Positions 1 to 9,386 are shown, counted from the first letter of the stretch. The stretch: DNA of 64,000 bases from Methylocaldum sp. 14B (GCF_002005105.1 NZ_MSCV01000021.1:1-64000), one strand, 5' to 3'. Made by a program: numbers and translations. The notes: a model not told the origin generated them from the sequence alone.

Positions 1-249
1 CCCGCTGCGACGGCCTTCGGTTACTGGAAGGACTGGACCGCCTATGCGGCGGCGGGCACTTGGAGCGGCACGCTCGACTGCGCCGGCCGCCGGTTTGCCC
101 TGGCGATCGCCGGCGCCGAGCTGCAGCGGGTGTTTGTGGGCACCGTCCCCGATTCCGCCGCGCCGTACACCCGCCGGGGCATCTACCTCGAAGCCATGGC
201 AACGGAGACGCAGTTCTACCTGGTATTCCGCCCGCTCGATTCGCCGTAG
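1..249 (+). CDS. Hypothetical protein, C-terminal end only
   Basis: Frame 1 is open from the first base to a TAG at 247-249, giving the last 82 residues of a protein whose start lies outside the window. The readable part is a compact mixed alpha/beta-looking tail with several aromatic residues (GYWKDW, QFYLVFRP) and one cysteine. I do not recognise the family. It runs toward the convergent FMN reductase, about 90 bases away. Real coding is likely because the frame stays open to the window edge and codon use is GC-rich at third positions, but no function can be given. Confidence 0.5.
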   Translation, partial: PAATAFGYWKDWTAYAAAGTWSGTLDCAGRRFALAIAGAELQRVFVGTVPDSAAPYTRRGIYLEAMATETQFYLVFRPLDSP

Positions 250-342
250 GCGTATGCTGAAATACGGCGCGTAGCGGCATGAAGACAGCCAAGGCGTTGT
301 TGTTCCACGACCGCTCGGCCTTTCTCGCTCTGTGGCCGAACC

Positions 343-978
343 TTACCCGATTCGGCTCAGATCGTGCCGACGCTCCTCCGGCTCGGGCATTAGGGTCTGT
401 CCATGCAATTTCGCCAAAGTGGCGGCGAGATTTGCCCCCAAGGCTTCGACGGCGGCGTGTTGTTTGGGATCGGTCAGCGTGCCCTCGGGCTGGAACGCTT
501 CGTGAGCCTTGGCCACCGCCAATTGGTCGGGCAGGACGATGACACCGATGTTGCCCAGGATCGCCCGCAAGTGAACCAGGCCGCGGAGACCGCCGAAGCC
601 TCCGGGCGAAGCCGACAGCAGGGTGGCGACCTTGTTCCGGAAAGGCGCCAGGCCATCCTCGCCGCCGACCGGCCGGGATATCCAGTCGATGGTGTTCTTG
701 AGGAGCGGCGTAATCGAGCTGTTGTACTCGGGCGAAGCGATCAAAAGCCCCTGATGCGCCATCATCAGATGTCTGAATTTCAGGGCGTTGGCGGGAATGC
801 CATCGCGGCTCTCCAAGTCACCGTCATAGATCGGCATCGGAAAATCGCGCAGGTCTGCCATCGTCACCTCGGCGCCGGCCCGACGGGCGCCTGCCGCGGC
901 GATCCGCACCAGCATTTTGTTGTAGGAGCGTTCTCGCGCACTGCCGGCAAAAGCGAGAATTTTCGGTTTGGCTTCCAT
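343..978 (-). CDS. NADPH-dependent FMN reductase family oxidoreductase
   Basis: This 211-residue flavodoxin-fold protein is expected to reduce FMN or quinones with NAD(P)H in the cytoplasm. The N-terminal FAGSARERSYN segment (residues 10-20) matches the phosphate-binding loop of the SsuE/ArsH/azoreductase family. SPEYNSSITPLLKNTIDW (about 101-118) is the characteristic flavin and dimer region, and SPGGFGG follows. The ATG at 978 is preceded by AGGAG. It lies 47 bases downstream of the amidohydrolase on the same strand and may be cotranscribed with it. The true electron acceptor is unknown. Confidence 0.85.
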   Translation of the reverse strand: MEAKPKILAFAGSARERSYNKMLVRIAAAGARRAGAEVTMADLRDFPMPIYDGDLESRDGIPANALKFRHLMMAHQGLLIASPEYNSSITPLLKNTIDWISRPVGGEDGLAPFRNKVATLLSASPGGFGGLRGLVHLRAILGNIGVIVLPDQLAVAKAHEAFQPEGTLTDPKQHAAVEALGANLAATLAKLHGQTLMPEPEERRHDLSRIG

Positions 979-1024
979 GGATATCTCCTAGAAATTCAAC
1001 AGCGTACTTTGTTCGAAGTTCGTT

Positions 1025-2437
1025 TCAAAGTCGGGATCGCATCGACGGCTTTTGCTCGTCCCACGCTCGGGGATCGAAAACGGCCCCTCCCTTGACCACG
1101 CGGAAAATGCGGCGCAAATGAGTGACATCGGCCAGCGGATCGGCGTCGAGCAGCACGAAATCGGCGATTTTGCCCTGCTCCACGGTCCCCAATTCGGCGC
1201 TTCGCCCCATGACGCGAGCTCCGCCTCGCGTCGCGGCGGTCAGAATCTCCTCGGGCGACAAGCCGGCCTCGGCCATCAGCTCGAACTCCCGGTGCAGCGC
1301 CGGCCCGTGCAAGGTGCCGATATTGCCGGCATCGGTCCCGGCGGCGACGGTCACGCCGCTCTGCTGCAAACGCTTCAGATTCCAGAATGCGATATCCCGG
1401 CTGAACCAGTGGAAAGCCCAGGGCCTTTTCCAAACGGGCAGGCTAGCCAGCTCGTCGAACGTCGCGATCGCCTCGGGATCGCCGAGGCGGCGTTCGATGT
1501 CGGTCAGCCGAACCTTCCGTCCCAGCACCTCCTGATAACCCTCGTTGACGACGAGGGTGGTCACGTACACCACGTTCCGATCCTTCAGTAGCTTGATGAA
1601 GGCCTCGTCGACCCGGCGGTCCTCCACGCTGTGGGCGAGAATGTCCGCACCCGCCTGCACCGCCGCCCGTGCGGTCTCCAGTTCGGTCGCGTGCACCACG
1701 ACCCGAGTGCCGGCGGCATGGCTCGCCTCGATCGCGGCCTGCACTATGGCGGTCTGAAACGCAAGACTCCGGCCCGGCAAGGGAATGAACCAGATTTTGA
1801 TGAGGTCCGGCTTGCGCGCCAAAATCTCTCGCACCGTGGCGCGGCTTTCCTCGGCAGAATCGACCTTGATCAGCGCCGGATCCTCGGCCTTGAGTTCCTG
1901 CGGAAAATAAGTCGCGATCAAGGGTCCCGCCACCGCGACGCGCGGCGCCCGTTCGGTCCGCCTCGCGAGATCCCGCACCTCGAAGGTCCAGAACGGACCG
2001 CCGACGTCCACCACCGAGGTCACGCCGCTCGCCACGTATCGAGACAAGGTGTCGGGGATGCGCTGCCTGATCCCGGTGATCTCGTCCGCATAAGGGCGAA
2101 CATCCCGCAGATCGATCACATCCGGACGGGTATAAAGACCGCCCGATTGAAAGAAGTGTATGTGCGCATCGATCAATCCGGGAACGATCCATTTCCCGCT
2201 CGCGTCGATTACCCGCGCTTCGGGAGGAATCGGTATCTCGCCCCGGTTTCCCACCGCCGCAATTCGCTCGCCCTCCACCACGATTACGGCATCGGCGCGT
2301 GGCGCGCCGCCGGTTCCATCGATCAGGGTACCGCCGACAAAAGCCTTCATATCCGCTCTACTCCCGCTGGCGAACACCAGGAGCGACAAAATGATTGCCA
2401 ATAACCCGTGCATGCACGGCGATCCGTATCGCTTCAT
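1025..2437 (-). CDS. Exported metal-dependent amidohydrolase (imidazolonepropionase-like)
   Basis: This protein of about 470 residues belongs to the amidohydrolase superfamily and probably hydrolyses a cyclic amide or peptide-like substrate in the periplasm. The frame is open to 2644, but the ATG at 2437 is preferred. It yields a signal peptide (KRYG then a hydrophobic stretch ending SGSRA), whereas the longer reading translates a REP repeat. The metal-binding HIH is at residues 92-94, later histidines lie in VVHATE and ILAHSVED, and the catalytic aspartate is in AAGTDAGN. The substrate is unknown. It is followed by an FMN reductase. Confidence 0.85.
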   Translation of the reverse strand: MKRYGSPCMHGLLAIILSLLVFASGSRADMKAFVGGTLIDGTGGAPRADAVIVVEGERIAAVGNRGEIPIPPEARVIDASGKWIVPGLIDAHIHFFQSGGLYTRPDVIDLRDVRPYADEITGIRQRIPDTLSRYVASGVTSVVDVGGPFWTFEVRDLARRTERAPRVAVAGPLIATYFPQELKAEDPALIKVDSAEESRATVREILARKPDLIKIWFIPLPGRSLAFQTAIVQAAIEASHAAGTRVVVHATELETARAAVQAGADILAHSVEDRRVDEAFIKLLKDRNVVYVTTLVVNEGYQEVLGRKVRLTDIERRLGDPEAIATFDELASLPVWKRPWAFHWFSRDIAFWNLKRLQQSGVTVAAGTDAGNIGTLHGPALHREFELMAEAGLSPEEILTAATRGGARVMGRSAELGTVEQGKIADFVLLDADPLADVTHLRRIFRVVKGGAVFDPRAWDEQKPSMRSRL

Positions 2438-2585
2438 CTTCCGATTCACGGACACGCGAACTATTTCTTTCGACCGCGGTTCGGACCATTCATTGCAGCG
2501 CAGCGAACGGGATTCACGCGTCTTGTGCCTTCCGCACCGGGAAAAAGAGCCTGGGAGATTTTTCGGTTTGGTGTGGCTCCCTCCT

Positions 2586-2663
2586 GTTGTAGGTCGGGAA
2601 TACTTTCCCGACACTAACGGGCCGGCAAGCAGGTTTGTCGGCAAAGGATTGCCGACCTACAAC
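2586..2663. repeat. REPIN-like inverted pair of REP palindromes (family R1)
   Basis: Two GTAG-headed hairpins (GTAG then GTCGG...CCGAC) face each other about 25 bases apart, so the whole unit is an imperfect palindrome from GTTGTAGG to CCTACAAC. The same family recurs at 28635, 30411, 33026, 41605 and 62119. The GTAG head plus stem is the signature of REP sequences handled by RAYT transposases. Confidence 0.8.
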
Positions 2664-2688
2664 GATTCGGGAATCTCCCGATACGGAC

Positions 2689-3663
2689 TTAAGGCAGCAG
2701 CCACGTCAGCGGGACAAGGGCAACCAGGATCGAAACGGCCGCGGCGAACAACGGCACATAGCGCTTCGGCCTTGCCAGTTCGTTGGCTCGCAAGGCAAAT
2801 ACGCCGTGGAGCGTATCCATGAGTTGATCGATCAGAGCGATATTGGCCTCGATTGCCCGGGTCGCCTCGGCAAAATAGGGCTTGAGCTTGAGCTCGATGC
2901 GGCTCGGCTGAATGATGCGTTCATTGAGGAGATTCACGAATTTTCGGGTCGATTCGCGGCTGGTTGCCAAACCCGCTTGCAGATCCCGCCCAGTCGGTGG
3001 AGAAAGGTCCCGCAGCGCCTCCTGAGTCTCGTTCAGGAGGCCGTCGATGCGATGGGCCAAAAAACCGAGTTTGATCCGGAACACCGGCGGGCATTTTCCG
3101 GACGCGATCACCCCCGCCCCGAGGCCGCGTCCCTGCCCGATCTGCTCGATCAGTTCGGGAAGCCGGCGTACCAGAATCGCCGCCATGCACCGATTGGACG
3201 GATCGGGATCGAACATTATCCCGGAGCCATCCGCCGCCTCCTCCATGAGGCACAGGACTTCCCTGATGATCCGCGTATGGGCGGCGAAACTCTCCGCGGG
3301 AGAGAGGTCGAAGAGCCCGCGTTTCAGTTCCTGCCAGGAATCGTGAATGGCTCGCCAGCGGGACAACTGCCCGGCATGCGCATCGGCACCTTCGTCGGCG
3401 AGAGGCATTGTCGCCCGCAACTGCTCTTCGATGTTCTTCTGAACGGACGGCAGACGCGCCCGGAAAGCCGTATCTCCGTTCAGACAGGAATTGGCCATGC
3501 CCCGGTGTTGCTGAAGACTGATCATCAATTCCGTGGTTCGGCGCAAATGGAGGATACCGGCCGCTTTACGGTCGAGCAGCGCTCTCTCGAATCGCTGCTC
3601 GACGGCAACGAGGAGCACCAGAAAAGCCAGTAACAGGGTCAGGCCGGTCAGAATCGGAAACAT
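2689..3663 (-). CDS. NIT-like sensor membrane protein without signalling domain
   Basis: This 324-residue protein has an N-terminal membrane helix (LTGLTLLLAFLVLLVAVEQ), a long alpha-helical periplasmic domain and a second membrane helix at the extreme C-terminus (AAAVSILVALVPLTWLL). The periplasmic part shares QHRGMANSCLNGD and QGRGLGAGV with the neighbouring chemoreceptor, as in nitrate/nitrite-sensing (NIT) type domains. HAMP and methyl-accepting domains are absent. The ATG at 3663, preceded by AGGAG, is preferred over the longer open frame, which would overlap the upstream gene. It lies 25 bases downstream of the chemoreceptor, so the two probably form an operon, and it may modulate or heterodimerise with it. 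Confidence 0.75.
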   Translation of the reverse strand: MFPILTGLTLLLAFLVLLVAVEQRFERALLDRKAAGILHLRRTTELMISLQQHRGMANSCLNGDTAFRARLPSVQKNIEEQLRATMPLADEGADAHAGQLSRWRAIHDSWQELKRGLFDLSPAESFAAHTRIIREVLCLMEEAADGSGIMFDPDPSNRCMAAILVRRLPELIEQIGQGRGLGAGVIASGKCPPVFRIKLGFLAHRIDGLLNETQEALRDLSPPTGRDLQAGLATSRESTRKFVNLLNERIIQPSRIELKLKPYFAEATRAIEANIALIDQLMDTLHGVFALRANELARPKRYVPLFAAAVSILVALVPLTWLLP

Positions 3664-3688
3664 GAGAATCTCCTCTACGGATGCGGAA

Positions 3689-5713
3689 TCAAATCTGGAA
3701 GTGGTGAACCATCGTCTTGAGGTTCGCTGCCAGTTGTTCGAGATGCCGGGCAATGGCGGACGTTTCCTGGGCAACCGTCGTGCTTTCGTCGGCCTTCCCG
3801 GCAATTTGCTCGACGTGCTGCGCGATATCCTGGCTGACGACGCTTTGCTCCTGAGTGGCAGCCGCAATGGTCGTGATGCTCTGCACGGTCTGCAACGCGC
3901 CTTCATGGATGGATGCGAGGGAGCTCGCCGCCTCGGTCGCCAGTGAAACCCCGGCCGAGACCTGTTCGCTGCCGGTCCGCATCGCGCTCACGGCCCGGTC
4001 GATGCTGTCCTGGATGGACACGATGGTTTGCCTGATTTCGTCCGTCGCATGGCGGGTACGGGCGGCGAGCTGCCGGACCTCGTCGGCGACGACGGCAAAA
4101 CCGCGCCCCTGTTCGCCGGCGCGGGCCGCCTCGATAGCGGCATTGAGAGCGAGCAGATTGGTCTGATCCGCGATTTCGGCGATGACCTTGACGATCGCGC
4201 TGATTTCGTTGGAGCGCGCGCCGAGCGCCGTGATCATCCCGGAGGATTGATGGACCGAGTCGGCCAGTCTTTCCATTTCACCGGCGGTGCGGCGGACGAC
4301 GATCTCGCCTTGCGCGGACAATTCCCTGGCCCGGTTGGAAATCCGCTCCGCTTCGCCGGCGTGGCGAGCGACCTCGCCGATGCTGACCGTCATCTCCTCC
4401 ATGGCAGCCGCCGTACTTCCGGCTGCGTCGGACTGAAGATTCGCGCTGTAGGCGACCCGCTCGGTGGCGCCGGAGAGTTCGCTCGCGGCATTGCTCAATT
4501 CCTCGGCCGATGCGACTACGCCGGCAACAAAGCGGCTGAACTCGAGGGCGACGCCGTTGAAGCCGTCCGCCACCTGCACCAGCTCATCCCGCGAGTTTAT
4601 GTGCGTTTTCGCGGTCAGATCACCGGCGGCCAGACGCCGGCCGCTGCTGACCAGAGTGTGGACCGTCTGCCGTACCGACAGATAAAAGGCGGCAAATAGA
4701 TAGACGGACACCAAAGCCGTGGTGACGGCGATCACGATGACCAGACGGTTTTTGGCGTCAAAGGCGGCGATACGCTCCTCCAGCAAGCGATCCAGCGTGG
4801 GCAGAACCGCATCGTAGAGGGCGAACTGGGCGTCTATGGCGCGGGTTCCGGCGGCAAAATAGTCGGAAGGCGCCATCACGATGGAATTTTTGGAGATCAG
4901 CTCGTTCCACTGTAAATCCAGGAAAGTCTTGAGACGAACGAGACTCTGTTCGAGACCGGCAGCCAACGCGGGCTTGACCGACGAGTTGGTCTGGAAAACG
5001 ACGTCCATGCCTCGCTCGATGGCGCGCTGATTTTCCAGGATAAGCGTGTTCAGCATGATCAGGCGGGATTTCTCGTCCGGGTCGTTCGCCTGGCGAGCGG
5101 CCATTCCGGTGCCCAAGCCCCGCGCCTGCCCCAGGTTCTCCATCAGGGCCGGAAGTTTGAGGATTGCGGCATCGGCGAGGTAGGCGCTATCGAGAACGGG
5201 ATCCAGGACGAGATTGGAGGTCTCTCCGATGTGGCCGATCAGCCCCTGTAAGCCGGCGATCAGGGACGTGTGGGCGGCAAAATTTTCCTTCGCATCCGCG
5301 CCCGCGGATTGATTCGCAAGACGATTCCACGCTTGTTTCACGGCATTCCATCGGGTTGCGGTGTGCAACGTGGAATCCAGCCGACTGTCGATCTCGTTCA
5401 CCGCGGCTTTAGCTTCCTCGATGCGGGCTCGCAAGTTCCGAATATCGTCGTCGAAAGACCGGTCGCCGTTGAGTGCGGCGTAAACCATCCCGCGGTGTTT
5501 CGGAAAATCCTGCAGCAAAGGCTGCAAAGCCCTCAGGTATTCCACGCCGGACCGCTCTTTGCGGGCGAATGCGCTGCCGGCGTTCATTTCGACGATCAGC
5601 AGGTACAGGTAAACGGCAAGCGGCAGGACGAAGATCAGACCGATGAACAGAAATTTATAAGGAAAGCGAAGATGGCTCAGCAAAACGATAGCTGGCCGAA
5701 GCACGTTGTACAT
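3689..5713 (-). CDS. Methyl-accepting chemotaxis protein with NIT-like sensor domain
   Basis: This 674-residue transmembrane chemoreceptor has a membrane helix at about 18-42 and a helical periplasmic sensor at about 45-315 with the NIT-like KHRGM and [12 protein letters not shown] motifs. A second membrane helix is followed by HAMP. The cytoplasmic signalling domain has the conserved tip [20 protein letters not shown], which contacts CheA and CheW. The C-terminus lacks a clear CheR-binding pentapeptide. The ATG at 5713 has AAGGGA upstream. The leader carries a strong hairpin plus T-run (5765-5808), so transcription may be attenuated. The ligand is not known; nitrate or nitrite is suggested only by the domain class. 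Confidence 0.9.
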   Translation of the reverse strand: MYNVLRPAIVLLSHLRFPYKFLFIGLIFVLPLAVYLYLLIVEMNAGSAFARKERSGVEYLRALQPLLQDFPKHRGMVYAALNGDRSFDDDIRNLRARIEEAKAAVNEIDSRLDSTLHTATRWNAVKQAWNRLANQSAGADAKENFAAHTSLIAGLQGLIGHIGETSNLVLDPVLDSAYLADAAILKLPALMENLGQARGLGTGMAARQANDPDEKSRLIMLNTLILENQRAIERGMDVVFQTNSSVKPALAAGLEQSLVRLKTFLDLQWNELISKNSIVMAPSDYFAAGTRAIDAQFALYDAVLPTLDRLLEERIAAFDAKNRLVIVIAVTTALVSVYLFAAFYLSVRQTVHTLVSSGRRLAAGDLTAKTHINSRDELVQVADGFNGVALEFSRFVAGVVASAEELSNAASELSGATERVAYSANLQSDAAGSTAAAMEEMTVSIGEVARHAGEAERISNRARELSAQGEIVVRRTAGEMERLADSVHQSSGMITALGARSNEISAIVKVIAEIADQTNLLALNAAIEAARAGEQGRGFAVVADEVRQLAARTRHATDEIRQTIVSIQDSIDRAVSAMRTGSEQVSAGVSLATEAASSLASIHEGALQTVQSITTIAAATQEQSVVSQDIAQHVEQIAGKADESTTVAQETSAIARHLEQLAANLKTMVHHFQI

Positions 5714-5764
5714 GGATGTTCCCTTGCAATTAGGAGCTGTTTGCAGCCTGAGCGATCGTCGGGC

Positions 5765-5808
5765 AAAAAAAAGCGTCCAGCGGGGTCGTAATGACCGCCG
5801 ATGGACGC
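5765..5808 (-). terminator. Intrinsic terminator-like hairpin in the chemoreceptor leader
   Basis: On the minus strand GCGTCCA pairs with TGGACGC, with further GC-rich pairing inside, and a run of eight T follows immediately. It lies about 50 bases upstream of the chemoreceptor start. No minus-strand gene lies within the preceding 400 bases, so it is more likely an attenuator, or the end of a short leader RNA, than the end of an operon. Confidence 0.7.
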
Positions 5809-6234
5809 CGTTGTCCGTTGATTCGTGCCCCGTTTAGCACTCCATGACGAGAATACATAATGCATGCCATGCGTAAGCGCAGAGAACCGGTCGACGCGAT
5901 TACCCGGAATCGGGCCGATTGCGGGGAATATCTTGTATGCCAAGGACATACGGCAGCATATCGATCCGGCGCACAAAAATAGGGGAGCGCGCACCATAAC
6001 GGGACACTCCCGAAAGCGATCGCTCTCTCGGCTGCGGAAACTCACTCTGCGCACACGGGTTTCGCATGTTCCTTTCGAAGTTGGTCATCGGGCCGTTTTT
6101 GAAGGATTGGCCTCGGCGTGCAACTCCTTTCCCAAAGACAAGTCTCATTAACCAAACAAGCGCAGCAAGGAGCGGATTCCGCGCATCGAAAAACCGCGGC
6201 CATCGCTCGATCGCAACAGCAGGGATGAAGTCAC
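5809..6234. other. Gene-free divergent intergenic region
   Basis: This stretch of about 425 bases lies between the divergent chemoreceptor and beta-propeller genes and should hold both promoters. On the minus strand a small hairpin (GTGC...GCAC) lies just upstream of the terminator-like structure. I see no convincing gene and no known riboswitch consensus here. Confidence 0.5.
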
Positions 6235-7416
6235 ATGAACAGCGATTACAGGAAAAGGACCGGCCTGGCAGCGATTCTCATGGGTGCCATCTTGGTCCCG
6301 GCCTTACAGGCGCCTTCGGCGTCCGCAAGGGCTCTCGGCATGGTGGCGGACAACACCACGGCTTCGGTCACGATATTCGATGCCGATACCGACACCGTAC
6401 TGGGATCGGTGACCATAGCGACCGCCGGCCTGGCGATCGGTGACGTTCTCATCACGCCGGATCAGACCCGGGGATTCGTGACGAATTTCAACAGCGAAGT
6501 CTTCGTCATCGACCTGACCGCGTCGCCTCCCCGCCTCGCCGAAGGCACGAATCCGATTCCCATCGCCAACAATGGCGAGGATCTCTCGATCAGCCCCGAC
6601 GGGAAGTTCCTGCTGGTGTCCGATGGCCTCTTCACTCAGCCGATCTCGGTCATCGACATCGCCAAACAGGCCGAGATCAGCACCTTGTCCGTGGGTACCG
6701 ATACCAATTCGGTCGAGGTTTGCAGCGACGGCTCGGTACTGGCCACCTCGTCCGCCGATGCAACGGTGCGCCGGCTCACGCTCAGCGACACCGGGACCTT
6801 GAGAGATACCGGCGAGATGCTGTCTCTCGGTTTCGCCGAACCCAATAATGTCTTCTGCGCTCCGGACGGCGGATCGGGCCTCGTCATCGCCCGTGGCGCT
6901 CCCGAAATAACGTCGTTTGCGATTCCGGGACTGGAACGGGTCGACATGCGCGCATTATCCGGCACGTCCTCCGGGATTTCCGGTTTGGTCGACTTTGCAG
7001 TAGACCGGGCCTTTGCCCGGAGTAACGGCGAATCCCCGGGAGATGCGGGTTTCCTGGACGTCTATCGTTATGACGCCAAGAACGCGACCTTCAGCAACGA
7101 ACCGCTGTTTTCGGTTCCGATTTCCAACGCTCCCGAATTCTACGGAATGGATCAGATGGCGCTGCATCCGAAGAAAGCGAAATTGTACGTCTCGCAACCC
7201 GATGCCTTGAGGGTGTACGACGCGAACACCGGGACCCTGCTGACGTCCATCACCGATCCCGGCATCGTGCAACCGACCGGCGTGACCGTGGCTAAGGATT
7301 TCTGCGAAGATCCTCCGCCTGGCGGGATGACTACGGAAGCCGACGCTCCGCAATGCGCCATGAAAAGCACCGGCTCTGCCGATCACCCGATCGACGGCGG
7401 CGATCAGGTCAAATAG
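6235..7416 (+). CDS. Secreted YVTN/NHL-type beta-propeller repeat protein
   Basis: This 393-residue protein has an N-terminal signal peptide (GLAAILMGAILVPALQAPSA) followed by repeats typical of bacterial surface or periplasmic propellers. Examples are FDADTDTVLGSV, VIDLTASPP, ISPDGKFLLVSDG and VYDANTGTLL. Such proteins usually act as scaffolds or binding proteins rather than enzymes. Single cysteines near residues 163, 204 and at the C-terminus could form disulfides. The ATG at 6235 follows an A-rich stretch without a strong Shine-Dalgarno site. It stands alone, divergent from the chemoreceptor. Confidence 0.75.
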   Translation: MNSDYRKRTGLAAILMGAILVPALQAPSASARALGMVADNTTASVTIFDADTDTVLGSVTIATAGLAIGDVLITPDQTRGFVTNFNSEVFVIDLTASPPRLAEGTNPIPIANNGEDLSISPDGKFLLVSDGLFTQPISVIDIAKQAEISTLSVGTDTNSVEVCSDGSVLATSSADATVRRLTLSDTGTLRDTGEMLSLGFAEPNNVFCAPDGGSGLVIARGAPEITSFAIPGLERVDMRALSGTSSGISGLVDFAVDRAFARSNGESPGDAGFLDVYRYDAKNATFSNEPLFSVPISNAPEFYGMDQMALHPKKAKLYVSQPDALRVYDANTGTLLTSITDPGIVQPTGVTVAKDFCEDPPPGGMTTEADAPQCAMKSTGSADHPIDGGDQVK

Positions 7417-7540
7417 TATCCCTGTGCGGTCAATCGTGAGCGACAGGTTTGCTTCTCGGCATGGCTCGTCCGATGGTGGGCGGAAGGATTGAACGAAATA
7501 AAAAGCCCGATTCTTGGAGCGATAGTGCTCGGCGAGCCCG

Positions 7541-7912
7541 CTACAGCCGCCCGCTCTTTTTCAACCGGCGGATTACCATTTTGTGATAGAGACGAGCCAG
7601 CAGCGGGCGGATCGCCGGCAGTCCGATCAGCCAGGCCAAGGGTCTTAGAAACGCGACTCTCTCCAGCAATAGGATGTAAGCATCCAGCTCGGACGCGATC
7701 CGCCCGTTTTCGTCGCGGACATGCAGTTCGGTCAGGGCCTTGCGGGGATCGATGCCGATCTCGCGGAGTCTGTCCTCCCGTCCCGTGATATCGAACCAAC
7801 AGACCTGCTCACCGCTTTTTCCCGCCAGCCGCTCGTAGCGGCGGCGCTCCCGGACACAGCGCGGGCAGGCGCCATCGTAATAGACGGTGATCTTTCCCTG
7901 ATCTTCGTTCAT
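7541..7912 (-). CDS. DCC-family (DUF393) thioredoxin-like protein
   Basis: This 123-residue protein begins with the family-defining YDGACPRC motif (about residues 11-18), the CxxC site of putative thiol-disulfide oxidoreductases of the DCC family. The rest is alpha-helical with the conserved ALTELHVRDENG segment and a hydrophobic C-terminal part (LRPLAWLIGLPAIRPLL) that could associate with membranes. The ATG at 7912 is preceded by AGAGG. It is monocistronic between repeat-rich intergenic regions. The redox partner is unknown. Confidence 0.85.
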   Translation of the reverse strand: MNEDQGKITVYYDGACPRCVRERRRYERLAGKSGEQVCWFDITGREDRLREIGIDPRKALTELHVRDENGRIASELDAYILLLERVAFLRPLAWLIGLPAIRPLLARLYHKMVIRRLKKSGRL

Positions 7913-7930
7913 GGATTCTGCCTCTTATTC

Positions 7931-8080
7931 CAATCGGTGAGTTACGCGGAGCCTGTCCTGAGCCTGTCGAAGGGCCTGTCCCGAGCGGAGCCGAGGGGCT
8001 AACCCACCATCGATGGGTTTCGCTTCGCTCTACCCATCCTACAATTAATGTTCACTCGGATGCCGAATGGAGTTAAAACC
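7931..8080 (+). repeat. Composite REP-type repeat (family R2) with boundary motif
   Basis: This stretch contains GAGCCTGTCCTGAGCCTGTC, a GGGCTAACCCACC arm, the palindrome ATCGATGGGTTTCGCTTCGC and the end motif GTTCACTCGGATGCCGAATG. Related composites with the same order or its inverse lie at 22987, 41066 and 52376. A further short copy of the GTCCTGAGCCTGTCGAAGG part lies at 8230-8248. The gene-free stretch 7913-8456 consists almost entirely of this repeat and the five-hairpin element. Confidence 0.8.
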
Positions 8081-8265
8081 TGGTGGTCGACGGCAACGGG
8101 CGAGGCGACCCACAAGATCCGCCGGCACCCCCATCCCGTAGATTTCACCGTGGTTCCCCGGTAACCTTGCCTGAAAAGCGCGGCAGTCGGTGCGTACTTA
8201 AGGAAGCTCTGAACAAGTGGATTCCGTTCGTCCTGAGCCTGTCGAAGGACTTAATCAGAGCTTCC

Positions 8266-8415
8266 TTATTAACCCGGCCTATAAATATAGGCCGGGTTAA
8301 TCCGGGGCAGGGATGCCCCGGCGCGGCGACAAGCCGCGTGAGCCCAGGCCGGGCGTGTACCGGCCTGGGCGGCGGCCCGAAATACCAGGAGGGTATTTAC
8401 GGGCCTGATTAATAA
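8266..8415 (+). repeat. Five-hairpin 150-nt repeat element, copy A
   Basis: The element is bounded by TTATTAA and TTAATAA and contains five consecutive near-perfect hairpins. They are AACCCGGCCTAT/ATAGGCCGGGTT, CCGGGGCA/TGCCCCGG, CGCGGC/GCCGCG, GCCCAGGCCGG/CCGGCCTGGGC and GGCCCGAAATACC/GGTATTTACGGGCC. It ends 41 bases upstream of the DHDPS-family gene. It is identical to copy C (56890-57039) in reverse orientation and differs from copy B (33286-33435) at three positions. No protein is encoded. Confidence 0.9.
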
Positions 8416-8456
8416 GATAGGCGCATCCTCACCCGGATTCTGAGGAGGACTTCACC

Positions 8457-9371
8457 ATGACGGAACCCGCTCCCATACGCGGACTTTGGTGTGCAACGCT
8501 GACGCCGCTCGGCCGGGACGGCGGCGTGGATCATGCGAGACTCGCCGCACTGGTGCGGGAACTGCTCGCGAAAGGCGTAGCCGGTATCGTGCCGTTTGGC
8601 ACGACCGGCGAAGGTCCCTCCTTCTCGGTGGCCGAGCGCTGCGAGGGGCTTGACGCGCTGCTGGCTGCCGGCATCGCGCCGGACCGCCTGCTCGCCGCCA
8701 CCGGATGCGCCGCACTCTCCGACACCGTGGCGCTGACCCGGCACGCGCTGAAAACCGGCTGCCCGCGGTGCCTGATCCTTCCGCCGTTCTTCTGGAAAAA
8801 TTTGACCGATGAGGCTGTGTTCCGTTACTACTCGATGCTGATCGATACGGTGGGCGATACGCGTCTGCGCGTTTATCTGTATCACATTCCGCAACTCTCG
8901 GCCGTGCCGATCCGGCCGGAAGTCGTCGCCCGGCTGGCGGCCGCTTATCCCGGCATCATTGCAGGGGTGAAGGACAGCGGCGGCGATTTCGAACATACCG
9001 CCGGGCTGTTGAAACGCGTGCCTCAGCTTTCGATCCTGCTCGGCCACGAATCGCATCTGCCGCGTCTGATGCGCGCCGGCGGAGCCGGAACCATCTGCGG
9101 CATCGCGAACCTCTTTCCGGACCTTATCGCAGCACTGCTCAAGCCGGACGTGCCGCCGGACGACGAAACGCGAGTCCGTATGTTCCTGGACATCGTCCTG
9201 CGCTACCCTTTCGTTCCCGCATTCAAGGCGATTCGCGCCGCGCAGACGGGCGATCCCGCCTGGCTTGCGCCCCGGCCGCCGCTATTGCCGCTCGCCGCAG
9301 ACGAACAGACAACACTGCTCGCCGCGCTTCACAGCGCCGGCTTCGGCATTGTGCCGGAGAGAAGCCAATGA
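8457..9371 (+). CDS. Dihydrodipicolinate synthase-family aldolase/lyase
   Basis: This 304-residue TIM-barrel class I aldolase forms a Schiff base with a 2-oxo acid. PFGTTGEGPS (about 44-53) is the pyruvate-carboxylate binding loop of the DapA/NAL family. YLYHIPQLSA carries the conserved tyrosine, GVKDSGGD carries the Schiff-base lysine, and GGAGTICGIANLFPD is the C-terminal loop. The ATG has GGAGGA upstream. It is probably not the lysine-biosynthetic DapA, because it stands alone with no dap genes near, and the His in YHIP replaces the usual Asn. A sugar-acid or hydroxyproline-type lyase is equally possible. Confidence 0.8.
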   Translation: MTEPAPIRGLWCATLTPLGRDGGVDHARLAALVRELLAKGVAGIVPFGTTGEGPSFSVAERCEGLDALLAAGIAPDRLLAATGCAALSDTVALTRHALKTGCPRCLILPPFFWKNLTDEAVFRYYSMLIDTVGDTRLRVYLYHIPQLSAVPIRPEVVARLAAAYPGIIAGVKDSGGDFEHTAGLLKRVPQLSILLGHESHLPRLMRAGGAGTICGIANLFPDLIAALLKPDVPPDDETRVRMFLDIVLRYPFVPAFKAIRAAQTGDPAWLAPRPPLLPLAADEQTTLLAALHSAGFGIVPERSQ

Positions 9372-9386
9372 TGACCTAAGATTCGC

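Noticed and set aside
1025..2644. The 539-residue reading of the amidohydrolase
   Set aside because: The first 69 codons translate a REPIN and an intergenic region; the signal peptide begins at 2437.
5714..5900. c-di-GMP-I (GEMM) riboswitch ahead of the chemoreceptor
   Set aside because: Chemoreceptor genes often carry one, but I could not find the conserved GEMM core here; only the terminator-like hairpin is supported.
8266..8415. CRISPR array or attC array
   Set aside because: The five hairpins are different from each other, there are no regular spacers, and whole units are repeated at distant loci.
8457..9371. Naming the DHDPS-family gene dapA
   Set aside because: Family motifs are clear, but context is not lysine biosynthesis and the family has many other activities.
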